The translations under genes and the position numbers were made by a program. The notes below the pieces were generated by a model. It searched no databases. It worked only from the letters and a program-made list of their open reading frames with translations, and was not told where the DNA came from. DNA of 23,155 nt from an uncultured Prevotellaceae bacterium (GTDB lineage Bacteria > Bacteroidota > Bacteroidia > Bacteroidales > Bacteroidaceae), in the NCBI GenBank assembly GCA_947176655.1, contig CAMWRK010000005.1, forward strand, positions 1-23,155, given 5' to 3'. Shown one piece after another: positions 6,907 through 14,374 of this stretch. Numbering within the stretch: the stretch's first letter is position 1; every line of letters begins with the position of its first letter.

Positions 6907-8553
6907 GTGATACACGAACTACAAGTACGCCTGTCCCCGCGTGAGGCTTTCGACGAGCGGGGCATCATTTCCTATTTACGGCGCGAGCAGGGCATACGTG
7001 CCGATGCCGTCCGGGTGCTCAGGCGCAGCATCGATGCCCGCCAGCGCACGGTCTATGTCAACCTGTCGCTGCGTGTCTTCGTTGGCGAGAGGCCGCAGGA
7101 GGCTGTCATAGAGCCGGTGCACTATCCCGACGTCAGTGGTGCACGCCCCGTTATTGTCGTGGGTGCGGGTCCCGGCGGACTGTTCGCCGCCCTGCGCCTC
7201 ATAGAGCTTGGGCTGCGCCCCATAGTGGTGGAGCGCGGCAAGGACGTACGCGAGCGCAAGAGGGATCTGGCGCGCATACGCCCCGAGCAGTGCGTTGACC
7301 CGGAGAGCAACTACTCCTTCGGCGAGGGTGGGGCAGGGGCATACAGCGACGGCAAACTGTATACGCGCAGCAAGAAGCGTGGCGACTGCGAGAAGGTTCT
7401 GCGCGTATTCGTGCAGCACGGTGCCAACCCCAACATCCTCGTGGATGCACACCCCCACATAGGCACGGATTGTCTGCCGCGCGTCATAGAGAACATGCGC
7501 CGCACCATCCTGTCGTGCGGAGGCGAGGTGCACTTCCGCACCCGCATGACGTCCATCATCATCCACGGAGACGAGGTGCAGGGCATACGCTGTCAGGACG
7601 GGCGCGAGTTCAGAGCCCGGGCCGTGGTGCTGGCCACTGGCCACTCGGCGCGCGACGTCTACCGCTACCTCCACTCCCGGCACATAGAGATGGAGGCCAA
7701 GGGGCTGGCCATAGGCGTGCGGCTGGAACATCCCGCCAACCTGATAGACTGTATACAGTACCACTCACCCGACGGGCGCGGCCAGTGGCTTCCCGCCGCC
7801 GAATACTCCATGGTGCGCCAGGCTGCCGGACGCGGCGTCTACAGCTTCTGTATGTGTCCCGGCGGAGTCGTGGTTCCCGCCGCCAGCGGGGCGGAACAGA
7901 TTGTGGTCAACGGCATGAGTCCCTCCAGCCGCGGCGGACAGTGGAGCAACTCCGGCATGGTGGTGGAGATACGCCCCGAGGACATTGTCCCCGCCTCGCT
8001 CCTCACCCCTTCCGAGGCCAAGGGCTCCGATGTCCTGCCACTGTCTCCCGCTCCTGCCACCGCCTCTCCGGATGACATGGCCGATGACATCCTGCGCCCT
8101 CTCCTGCTACAGGAACAGCTGGAGCGCCTCTGCTGGCTTCAGGGCAACCGTCGCCAGACGGCACCATCGCAGCGCATGGCAGACTTCGTCAACAGCCGTC
8201 TCAGTGCCACGCTAAACCCCACGAGCTATGCCCCCGGCCTCATAGCCAGCCCACTGCACTTCTGGCTTCCACCCTTCATCACCACACGCCTGCAGGAAGC
8301 CTTCCGCGCCTTCGGACGCGCCTACCGCGGCTTTCTCACCAACGAGGCCAACATGATAGCCATAGAGACCCGTACCTCTGCCCCCCTGCGCATCCTGCGC
8401 CAGAGGGACACCCTGCAGCACGTACGCATACGCGGCCTATTTCCCTGCGGCGAGGGTGCAGGGTATGCCGGCGGCATAGTCTCCGCCGCCGTGGATGGAG
8501 AACTGTGTGCAGCAATGGCAGCACAGTACGCAGGCACGTCACTCCGGGGATGA
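6907..8553 (+). CDS. FAD-dependent dehydrogenase, COG2509 family
   Basis: A cytoplasmic flavoprotein of the group annotated as uncharacterised FAD-dependent dehydrogenases or NAD(P)/FAD-dependent oxidoreductases; substrate unknown. Residues 1-80 form the small N-terminal domain of this family. The dinucleotide-binding motif is VIVVGAGPGGLFAA (GAGPGG at 86-91), followed by the family signature FGEGGAGAYSDGKLYTR (138-154). ATGHSARD (242-249) is the second nucleotide-contact motif, and GEGAGYAGGIVSAAVDG (515-531) is the C-terminal FAD-closing motif. The start codon is GTG at 6907, the first codon matching the family N-terminus; no in-frame ATG is nearby. A Pro/Ala/Ser-rich stretch (about residues 362-385) looks like a variable surface insertion. 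It lies 66 bases after radA on the same strand and may be co-transcribed. Confidence 0.88.
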   Translation: MIHELQVRLSPREAFDERGIISYLRREQGIRADAVRVLRRSIDARQRTVYVNLSLRVFVGERPQEAVIEPVHYPDVSGARPVIVVGAGPGGLFAALRLIELGLRPIVVERGKDVRERKRDLARIRPEQCVDPESNYSFGEGGAGAYSDGKLYTRSKKRGDCEKVLRVFVQHGANPNILVDAHPHIGTDCLPRVIENMRRTILSCGGEVHFRTRMTSIIIHGDEVQGIRCQDGREFRARAVVLATGHSARDVYRYLHSRHIEMEAKGLAIGVRLEHPANLIDCIQYHSPDGRGQWLPAAEYSMVRQAAGRGVYSFCMCPGGVVVPAASGAEQIVVNGMSPSSRGGQWSNSGMVVEIRPEDIVPASLLTPSEAKGSDVLPLSPAPATASPDDMADDILRPLLLQEQLERLCWLQGNRRQTAPSQRMADFVNSRLSATLNPTSYAPGLIASPLHFWLPPFITTRLQEAFRAFGRAYRGFLTNEANMIAIETRTSAPLRILRQRDTLQHVRIRGLFPCGEGAGYAGGIVSAAVDGELCAAMAAQYAGTSLRG

Positions 8554-8578
8554 AAATGCACCGCCACGGCGATGCGTT

Positions 8579-8644
8579 TTCATCGGCGTGCCGATGAAGT
8601 CTCAACAGCGTGCCGATGAAGCCCCAACAGCGTGCCGATGATTT
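8579..8644 (+). repeat. 22-bp tandem repeat with overlapping hairpin after the COG2509 gene
   Basis: Two full copies and one partial copy of a 22-base unit (CGTGCCGATGAAGYCYCAACAG) occupy 8587-8608, 8609-8630 and 8631-8640. The first copy is preceded by TTCATCGGC (8579-8587), whose exact reverse complement GCCGATGAA (8590-8598) forms a 9-bp stem with a two-base gap. Copies 2 and 3 can compete for the same left arm. It could be a weak terminator or a slippage-made repeat. Confidence 0.7.
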
Positions 8645-8703
8645 AACATTTCCCAACACCCTCTCCGGCACCCCCCGCAGATATGGCCGCCACGTCACGT
8701 CCC

Positions 8704-8732
8704 AAGGCATGCAAAAATAGGGGACATGCCTT
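8704..8732. promoter_or_regulatory. 8-bp inverted repeat overlapping the thrA promoter region
   Basis: AAGGCATG (8704-8711) and CATGCCTT (8725-8732) are exact inverted arms around 13 bases. The right arm overlaps the candidate -33 element of thrA, so it could be an operator. It could also be part of a terminator for the upstream gene, though no T-run follows. Confidence 0.4.
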
Positions 8733-8761
8733 GCCCGTTTCTGCAAATAGTCGTAACTTTA
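8731..8761 (+). promoter_or_regulatory. Candidate thrA promoter (-33/-7)
   Basis: TAACTTTA at 8754-8761 differs by one base from the Bacteroidetes -7 box TAnnTTTG. TTG at 8731-8733 lies exactly 20 bases upstream as the -33 element. Transcription would begin near 8768, leaving a leader of about 25-35 bases before thrA. Confidence 0.5.
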
Positions 8762-8792
8762 TGCCCGTAAATCACACGTACACATATATACT

Positions 8793-11216
8793 ATAAATAT
8801 ACTGAAATTCGGCGGCACCAGCGTAGGCAGCGCACAGAGCATCCGCAACGTCAAGAAGATAGTAGAAGCACGCCGCGAGCCGCTCATCGTAGTGGTCAGC
8901 GCACTCGGCGGCATCACCGACAAGCTCCTCCAGACAGCCCGCATGGCACAGGAGGGCGACATGGGCTACCGCGAACGTTTCGACGAGATAGCCCTGCGCC
9001 ACGAGAGTGTCATGGCCGACCTTTTGCCGGAAACCGGTGACAACGGAGAACTTTCCGATACTATACACGCCCTGCTTGAAGAGCTCAGGAGCATATACCA
9101 CGGTGTCTACCTCATACGCGACCTCTCGCCAAAGACTGAGGCTGCCATAGTAAGCTATGGAGAGCGCATGTCATCGCACATAGTGGCAAAGGCCATACGC
9201 GGAGCACAGTGGTATGACTCGCGCCACATCATACGCACCGAGAAGAAAGGCGGCAAGGACGTCCTCTGCACCCAGGCCACGAACGATGCCGTGCGCTCCG
9301 CGTGGCAGACCATGCCACAGGTGAGCCTTATGGGCGGATTCATCTCTTCTGATATAGAGAGCGGCGAGGTGACAAACCTCGGGCGCGGCGGCAGCGACTA
9401 CACGGCAGCCATAGTGGCAGCCGCCCTCGATGCCGACACACTGGAGATATGGACCGATGTGGACGGCTTTATGACCGCCGACCCTCGCGTCATAAGCACA
9501 GCCTACGTCATAGACGAACTCTCCTACGTAGAGGCCATGGAACTGTGCAACTTCGGAGCCAAGGTCATCTATCCCCCCACCATCTACCCCGTGTGCCTGA
9601 AGAACATACCCATATTGGTCAGGAACACCTTCAACCCCGAAGCCCCCGGCACGATAATCAGGAAGGACTGCCACCCCTGCGACAAACCCATACGCGGCAT
9701 ATCCAGCATCAAGGGTACCGCCCTCATCAACGTCTCCGGCCTCTCCATGGTAGGCGTCATAGGCGTGAACCGCCGCATCTTCACCTGCCTGGCCGACAAC
9801 GGCATCTCCGTCTTCATGGTCTCACAGGCCAGCAGCGAGAACAGCACCTCCATAGGCGTGCGCGACGCGGACGCAAAGGAGGCATGCCGCGTCCTTAACG
9901 AGGAGTTTGCACGCGAAATATCCCAAGGAGCCATGTACCCCATGTCCGCCGAGAGCGGACTTGCCGCCGTGGCCGTCGTCGGAGCCAACATGAAGCACAC
10001 ACCCGGCATCTCTGGCAAACTCTTCGGCACCCTCGGGCGCAACGGCATCAGCGTCATAGCCTACGCACAGGGCGTTAGCGAGACAAACATCTCCTTTGTC
10101 ATTTCCGAAACACATCTGCGCAAGGCACTCAATGTCATCCACGACTCATTCTTCCTGAGCGAATACCAAGTGCTGAACTTGTTCATCTGCGGCGTAGGCA
10201 CCGTAGGCGGAAGCCTCATAGAACAGATACGCCGCCAGCGCGAGAAACTCATGCGCGAACTCCGCCTCCAGCTCAACGTCGTCGGCATAGCATCCGGGCA
10301 CAACGCAATGTTCTCCCGTGACGGCCTACAGCTGGACAACTACCGCGAACGCCTTATACAGGCTCCAGCAAGCAGCACGGAATACTTGCGTAGCGAAATC
10401 ATAGGCATGAACACCTTCAACAGCGTTTTCGTGGACTGCACCGCCTCGCCCGATGTCGCCTCGCTCTACAAGGACTTCCTCTCGCATAATATCAACATCG
10501 TGGCTGCCAACAAGATAGCCGCCTCCAGCGACTACGGACAATACAGCGAACTCAAGCACATAGCCCACACACGCGGCGTGAAGTTCCTATTCGAGACAAA
10601 TGTCGGCGCAGGCCTGCCCATCATACGCACCATGAATGACCTCCGCAACTCCGGCGACAAGATCCTACGCATCGAGGCAGTTCTCAGTGGCACGCTCAAC
10701 TACATCTTCAACACCATCTCTGCCGACATCCCATTCAGCAAGACCGTGCAGATGGCCCAGGCCGAGGGATACAGCGAGCCCGACCCCCGCATAGACCTAT
10801 CCGGCAAGGACGTCCTGCGCAAGCTGGTCATCCTCGCCCGCGAGGCCGGATACCGCATCAACCAGGAGGATGTCCAGACGGAACCCCTCATTCCTGCCCC
10901 ATTCTTCACCGGCACGCTGGAAGACTTCTGGCACAACCTCCCCTCCCTGGATGCCGAATGGGAAGCACGCCGCGAGGCATTGGAACAGACCAACAAGGTA
11001 TGGCGTTTCGTAGCCAGATACGAGGACGGCCATGCCAGCGTATCCCTCCGCGAGATAGAGGACGGCCACCCATTCTACCATCTGGAAGGAAGCAATAACA
11101 TAGTCCTGTTGACAACGGAGCGTTACCACGAGCATCCCATGCTCATCCAAGGCTACGGAGCCGGAGCCTCCGTCACCGCCGCCGGTGTTTTCGCCGACAT
11201 CATGTCCCTGGCCTGA
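8793..11216 (+). CDS. thrA: Bifunctional aspartokinase / homoserine dehydrogenase, non-standard start codon
   Basis: Catalyses aspartate phosphorylation and reduction of aspartate semialdehyde to homoserine, the shared stem of threonine and methionine synthesis. The N-terminal kinase begins with the conserved LKFGGTSVGSA. Two ACT-type regulatory regions follow (about 310-460; SMVGVIGVNRRIF, AVVGANMKHTPGISGKLF). The homoserine dehydrogenase half has the NAD(P) motif GVGTVG (467-472), NKIAAS near 573 and the catalytic block DPRIDLSGKDVLRKLVILAREAG. Length from 8793 is 807 residues, close to the family norm. No ATG, GTG or TTG exists in frame upstream of the KFGG motif. Homologues beginning M-(K/N)-I/V-L-K-F-G-G place their Met exactly at ATA 8793; CTG 8802 is the other candidate. 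GTG 8892 would delete the kinase ATP site. thrB and thrC do not follow. Confidence 0.92.
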   Translation: MNILKFGGTSVGSAQSIRNVKKIVEARREPLIVVVSALGGITDKLLQTARMAQEGDMGYRERFDEIALRHESVMADLLPETGDNGELSDTIHALLEELRSIYHGVYLIRDLSPKTEAAIVSYGERMSSHIVAKAIRGAQWYDSRHIIRTEKKGGKDVLCTQATNDAVRSAWQTMPQVSLMGGFISSDIESGEVTNLGRGGSDYTAAIVAAALDADTLEIWTDVDGFMTADPRVISTAYVIDELSYVEAMELCNFGAKVIYPPTIYPVCLKNIPILVRNTFNPEAPGTIIRKDCHPCDKPIRGISSIKGTALINVSGLSMVGVIGVNRRIFTCLADNGISVFMVSQASSENSTSIGVRDADAKEACRVLNEEFAREISQGAMYPMSAESGLAAVAVVGANMKHTPGISGKLFGTLGRNGISVIAYAQGVSETNISFVISETHLRKALNVIHDSFFLSEYQVLNLFICGVGTVGGSLIEQIRRQREKLMRELRLQLNVVGIASGHNAMFSRDGLQLDNYRERLIQAPASSTEYLRSEIIGMNTFNSVFVDCTASPDVASLYKDFLSHNINIVAANKIAASSDYGQYSELKHIAHTRGVKFLFETNVGAGLPIIRTMNDLRNSGDKILRIEAVLSGTLNYIFNTISADIPFSKTVQMAQAEGYSEPDPRIDLSGKDVLRKLVILAREAGYRINQEDVQTEPLIPAPFFTGTLEDFWHNLPSLDAEWEARREALEQTNKVWRFVARYEDGHASVSLREIEDGHPFYHLEGSNNIVLLTTERYHEHPMLIQGYGAGASVTAAGVFADIMSLA

Positions 11217-11249
11217 TAATACGAATATTCTTGCCACCGGCGCAATCGT

Positions 11250-11295
11250 AAGCCGCCCCATCGCAGCCTTTATGTAGGCGTCGGTGGGGCGGCTT
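11250..11295. terminator. Long hairpin between convergent thrA and SDR genes, probable bidirectional terminator
   Basis: AAGCCGCCCCA (11250-11260) pairs perfectly with TGGGGCGGCTT (11285-11295). The stem extends inward with a G-U and C-G pairs, and an inner GCCT/AGGC stem adds to it. It lies 34 bases after the thrA stop and 55 bases from the converging gene end. No strong T-run is present. Confidence 0.65.
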
Positions 11296-11349
11296 GCTGT
11301 CTCTCCGCGAATTGGGTGGCGTAATGTGTTTGCGGACAACAGGCAGGAA

Positions 11350-12156
11350 CTACTTCTGGAACTTCATGGTATAACTCCTCAGCCAGCGCATGGCGAACGG
11401 TGGCAGAGCAAGGCATAAGGGAATAAAAAGCCTGTTCCACCAGTCGGGAACCACGCAGCGGCGGCCTTTCCACATTGCTTTCAGGCCGCGGCGGGCACAT
11501 GACTGGGGCGACATAAGGACTCCGATGCGGAGACCGATTCCCTGCCAGTACTTGGTGAGGCCGTAAAGGTCGGTGGCTATGCCTGCCGGACATACAGCCG
11601 TGACGATGACACCCATGTCGCGGACTTCCTTGGAGAAAGCCACGGAAAAACTCTTCAGATACGCCTTGCTCGCGCTGTACAGCGACAGGCCGGGGAAAGG
11701 CATCCAGATGGAGAACGATGACATGTTGAGGATATGCCCGCCGCCACGCCGTGCCATGTCGTCAGCGAACAGACGGCACAGCAGAGTGTTCGTCATGTCG
11801 TGAAGCAGGATGATGCTCCTGATTCTCTCTATCGGCGTATTGCAGATGTCGCAGAACGAGAATATGCCGGCATTGTTTATCAGCACGTCTATCACGAAGC
11901 CCTGTGATTTGGTCCACGCGAACAGCTCTTCGGCGGCATCAAGTGTAGCCAGGTCGCGGGCTGCGACGGCAACCGAAACCCCGAAACGTGCCTCGATGTC
12001 AGCCGCCACCTCACGCAAAAGTGGGTCTGACAGACTGACGCTTATCAGATTGTATCCCAGTTCAGCCAGCTGTTCTGCATAGCAGCGCCCTATACCTGTC
12101 GAAGCACTCGTGACGAGTGCTGTTCTGGAACCTTTGGCAACTTCTCCGCGTCTCAT
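11350..12156 (-). CDS. Short-chain dehydrogenase/reductase, putative 3-hydroxysteroid dehydrogenase
   Basis: Classical SDR of 268 residues. The Rossmann motif is TSASTGIG (16-23), NNAG is at 94-97, and the catalytic residues are S147, Y160 and K164 (NMSSF...YSASKAY), with the Ser-Tyr spacing of 13 usual for the family. PAGIATD after strand 6 is the cofactor-closing segment. A hydrophobic C-terminal stretch (about 240-258, LFIPLCLALPPFAMRWL) could anchor it to the membrane, as in 17-beta-HSD12-like SDRs. It is the last gene of the operon, 6 bases after the flavin oxidoreductase. Because the two upstream genes act on Δ4-3-keto steroids, I infer that it interconverts a 3-keto and a 3-hydroxyl group on the reduced steroid or bile acid. 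Alpha or beta stereochemistry cannot be read from sequence. A general 3-oxoacyl or ketone reductase is the alternative. Confidence 0.85.
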   Translation of the reverse strand: MRRGEVAKGSRTALVTSASTGIGRCYAEQLAELGYNLISVSLSDPLLREVAADIEARFGVSVAVAARDLATLDAAEELFAWTKSQGFVIDVLINNAGIFSFCDICNTPIERIRSIILLHDMTNTLLCRLFADDMARRGGGHILNMSSFSIWMPFPGLSLYSASKAYLKSFSVAFSKEVRDMGVIVTAVCPAGIATDLYGLTKYWQGIGLRIGVLMSPQSCARRGLKAMWKGRRCVVPDWWNRLFIPLCLALPPFAMRWLRSYTMKFQK

Positions 12157-12162
12157 CCTGTT

Positions 12163-13413
12163 TTACTTGATTTTATTCAACTCTTTCCACAACTTGGCCG
12201 GAATCTTGTCCGCACAGTTATGGCAGCACTGCATGTCGAGGGAATACATGCGTGCTATGCAATAGTCGCGGTGGTCACATCCCGAACGTGTCGATGCGTC
12301 GCCATCCTTCAGCTTGTTGACGAATGCCGGGTCATTGACCAGCGCACGTGCCATTTGCACCATCTCGAATCCTGCATCAAGAACCTTGTCTATGCCCTCG
12401 CGCGAGACAAGTCCGCCGACATAGACGAGCGGTCCTTTCAGTTCGGCGCGGAACTTCTTGGCGTTCTCAAGGAAGAAGCATTCCTCGAAGTCGTACTGCT
12501 TTATCATCATGTCGCCGAAAAGGTTCACCACGATCTTCTGTGGCAGCGACGGCCACCACGGCATGTAGTAGCTCATAGTCTTGGTAGGTATGCGGCCTCG
12601 CATCACGGCCATGGGGGCTTTCGATACGAAACCTGAAGTGAGCACTATGCCATCGACGTTGTATTTCTCTATCTCTCTAGCTATCTCTATTGATTCTGGA
12701 ATCTCTATTCCGCCCTTGAAACTGTCCTCCATGTTATGCTTGACGAGCACAGCCATGCCACACTTCTCCGCCGCTTCGCGCACCTCTTCGAGGCACATCT
12801 TCATGAATCGCATGCGGTTCTCGAGCGAACCGCCGAACTCGTCGCGACGGTGGTTGGTATATGGCGAGAGAAACTGTGAAATCAGATAACCGTGTCCGGC
12901 ATGAACCTCCACACTGTCAAAGCCAGCCTCGTGGGCTGTCAGCACGGCCTTGCCGAAATCCTTGGCAAACTCGGTACACTCGCTTCGGCGCATGCCGCGC
13001 ACAAACGTGGGCGAGTAGAGGTTGAAGCCCGTAGATGCCCCTACGGGGAAGCAACCCGCAGTGAACCAGTGCGTCATGTTGCCGCAATGCCCTATCTGGA
13101 TGCCGGCGGCGGCACCCTCGTCATGGATGGCATCGGTAATGTCCTTGAGAGCCGGGACAATCTCGTCGCGCAGCCACAACTGCGTGTTGAACGATATTCC
13201 GCTGCGGTTGACTGAGGCGTATGCCAGCGTGGTCATTCCTATGCCGCCGCGGGCTACGCTGACATGGTAGTCCTTCAATTTCTGGGTGGGGCCGAAATCC
13301 TTGCCCATCGACTCGAATGCAGCCGAACGGATAGTGCGGTTGCGCAGCGTTACTTTTCCCAGTTTGTAGGGAGTGAACAGTTTAGAACCCTCCTTCGTTG
13401 TCTTCTCCTCCAT
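12163..13413 (-). CDS. OYE-family NADH:flavin oxidoreductase, putative steroid 5-beta-reductase / Δ4 oxidoreductase
   Basis: 416-residue FMN TIM barrel of the Old Yellow Enzyme family, lacking the C-terminal NAD(P)-binding domain of BaiCD, BaiH and dienoyl-CoA reductases. Visible motifs are LFTPYKLGKVTLRNRTIRSA at the start, GIQIGHCG (104-111), the active-site HAGHGYLISQFLSPYTNHR (171-189; H171, H174) and DEFGGSLENR. Phosphate-binding segments of the barrel are YVGGLVS (331-337) and MARALVNDP. A C-terminal Cys cluster (C379, C385, C396, C397, C400) could bind an Fe-S centre as in the BaiCD group. It sits 9 bases after the 5-alpha-reductase gene. In gut Bacteroidales an OYE of this kind in the same context is described as 5BR, acting on the C4-C5 bond to give 5-beta products or the Δ4 intermediate. 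Substrate assignment here is inference from context. Confidence 0.88.
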   Translation of the reverse strand: MEEKTTKEGSKLFTPYKLGKVTLRNRTIRSAAFESMGKDFGPTQKLKDYHVSVARGGIGMTTLAYASVNRSGISFNTQLWLRDEIVPALKDITDAIHDEGAAAGIQIGHCGNMTHWFTAGCFPVGASTGFNLYSPTFVRGMRRSECTEFAKDFGKAVLTAHEAGFDSVEVHAGHGYLISQFLSPYTNHRRDEFGGSLENRMRFMKMCLEEVREAAEKCGMAVLVKHNMEDSFKGGIEIPESIEIAREIEKYNVDGIVLTSGFVSKAPMAVMRGRIPTKTMSYYMPWWPSLPQKIVVNLFGDMMIKQYDFEECFFLENAKKFRAELKGPLVYVGGLVSREGIDKVLDAGFEMVQMARALVNDPAFVNKLKDGDASTRSGCDHRDYCIARMYSLDMQCCHNCADKIPAKLWKELNKIK

Positions 13414-13422
13414 AGGTGTGTG

Positions 13423-14193
13423 CTAATATATGAACGGAATCATTCTTTTGCGTTTCAGTGAACGGAACTTGTCGCCGAACTCGTTCTCGTAGCGTTTGTA
13501 GAGCGAATTTGCGCGAGGTGCGAGATTGGCGAAGGTCCACCAAGCGAACACCAGTCCCGACAGCGACCACGATGCGATAGCAAAGCCCACCCACTCGGTA
13601 AACTCTCCGAAATAGTTTGCCGACGACACGTAGCGGAACATGCCTCCGCGCGGGATGTAGTGTCCGGTGTCGCCGGGTTTACGCAGGTTGCGGATAATAT
13701 GGTCGGATTGCAGGTTGATGATGAATCCGGCAATGAATATCGTTGTACCTATATAAATATATGGCTTCGAGAACCAGTCGTCGTAATATCCTTCCCGAGG
13801 GGCAAGGTAGAATATCCATCCGCCCTGCATCAGTGCGTTCAACGTGTTGAAAAGCATTCCCATGGCAACGATTCCTACAGGCATCTTTGAGTTGCCGCGC
13901 ATAAGCATGGGAAAGATGAAAGAGCGTTGCAGATAGTGCGTCTGGAAAATAAGGAACAGCGCCAGCGGCGCAGCCTCGAAGCGCACTCCTGAGCATGCCC
14001 ACAATGCGCACATGGCTATGAATACCGGCGACTCCATAAGCACCCAGCCTGTTTTGTTGGGTATCGGGAAGCCAAACTTGGGATTGAACAGATAGCCGTA
14101 TCCGGCTTCGACAAAGTAGAGTGCGACGAATACAAGAAGGGCGATAACTGCCATTACGGCAAGGAAGATGTTGAATGTCTCTATGGTCAGCAT
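13423..14193 (-). CDS. 3-oxo-5-alpha-steroid 4-dehydrogenase (steroid 5-alpha-reductase family)
   Basis: Integral membrane NADPH-dependent reductase, 256 residues with about seven hydrophobic segments, the same size as human SRD5A1/2. The C-terminal NADPH-binding half is strikingly close to the human enzymes: LQSDHIIRNLRKPGDTGHY (161-179), IPRGGMFRYVSSANYFGE (180-197), EWVGFAIASWSL (200-211) and a final MIPFIY. The residues matching SRD5A2 Glu57 and Tyr91, which contact the steroid C3 carbonyl, are E54 (LMESPVF) and Y87 (THYLQRSFIF). I therefore predict reduction of Δ4-3-keto steroids or 3-oxo-Δ4 bile acids to 5-alpha (allo) forms. It is the first gene of a three-gene minus-strand operon with the OYE and SDR genes, divergent from a porin gene. 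A DUF1295 or isoprenylcysteine methyltransferase-like role is less likely given the full-length match. Confidence 0.92.
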   Translation of the reverse strand: MLTIETFNIFLAVMAVIALLVFVALYFVEAGYGYLFNPKFGFPIPNKTGWVLMESPVFIAMCALWACSGVRFEAAPLALFLIFQTHYLQRSFIFPMLMRGNSKMPVGIVAMGMLFNTLNALMQGGWIFYLAPREGYYDDWFSKPYIYIGTTIFIAGFIINLQSDHIIRNLRKPGDTGHYIPRGGMFRYVSSANYFGEFTEWVGFAIASWSLSGLVFAWWTFANLAPRANSLYKRYENEFGDKFRSLKRKRMIPFIY

Positions 14194-14216
14194 AATGTTG
14201 TTCTCTAATTACGGCA

Positions 14217-14245
14217 TCAGACAAACAATGTCATTTGTTGTCTGA
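14217..14245 (-). promoter_or_regulatory. Inverted repeat upstream of the steroid operon, candidate operator or 5'-UTR hairpin
   Basis: TCAGACAA (14217-14224) and TTGTCTGA (14238-14245) are exact inverted arms 13 bases apart; AACAATG/CAAATG inside extends the similarity imperfectly. It lies 23-52 bases upstream of the 5-alpha-reductase ATG, between it and the candidate -7 box. Confidence 0.5.
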
Positions 14246-14269
14246 ACCGCCACAAACCTTTATTGTTGG

Positions 14270-14277
14270 CAAAGGTA
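14270..14277 (-). promoter_or_regulatory. Candidate -7 box of the steroid operon
   Basis: On the minus strand this reads TACCTTTG, matching TAnnTTTG. A convincing -33 TTTG about 20 bases further upstream was not found, so the call rests on the -7 box and its position about 77 bases before the start codon. Confidence 0.4.
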
Positions 14278-14330
14278 GACAAATATCGCGACATATTTAG
14301 GTCTGGAAACAAAAAAGTGTTACATTCCGG

Positions 14331-14361
14331 TTGTCGGAATGCGTTAATCTTCGTATCTTTG
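14331..14361 (+). promoter_or_regulatory. Candidate promoter of the porin gene
   Basis: TATCTTTG (14354-14361) is an exact TAnnTTTG box, with TTG (14331-14333) 20 bases upstream. The predicted transcript would begin only about 7 bases before ATG 14375, implying a nearly leaderless mRNA. Confidence 0.6.
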
Positions 14362-14374
14362 GCATTGGATTATT

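Noticed and set aside
8587..8640. A short CRISPR-like array
   Set aside because: The 22-base units are directly adjacent without spacers and no cas genes are present.
8761..8796. An 11-codon leader peptide (MPVNHTYTYIL) with Thr and Ile codons before thrA, suggesting attenuation
   Set aside because: Its ATG overlaps the candidate -7 box, so it would lie upstream of the transcript start. It has only two Thr codons and no clear terminator/antiterminator pair follows.
8892..11216. thrA starting at GTG 8892
   Set aside because: This would remove KFGGTSVGS and the following conserved kinase segment, which are clearly encoded in the same frame upstream.
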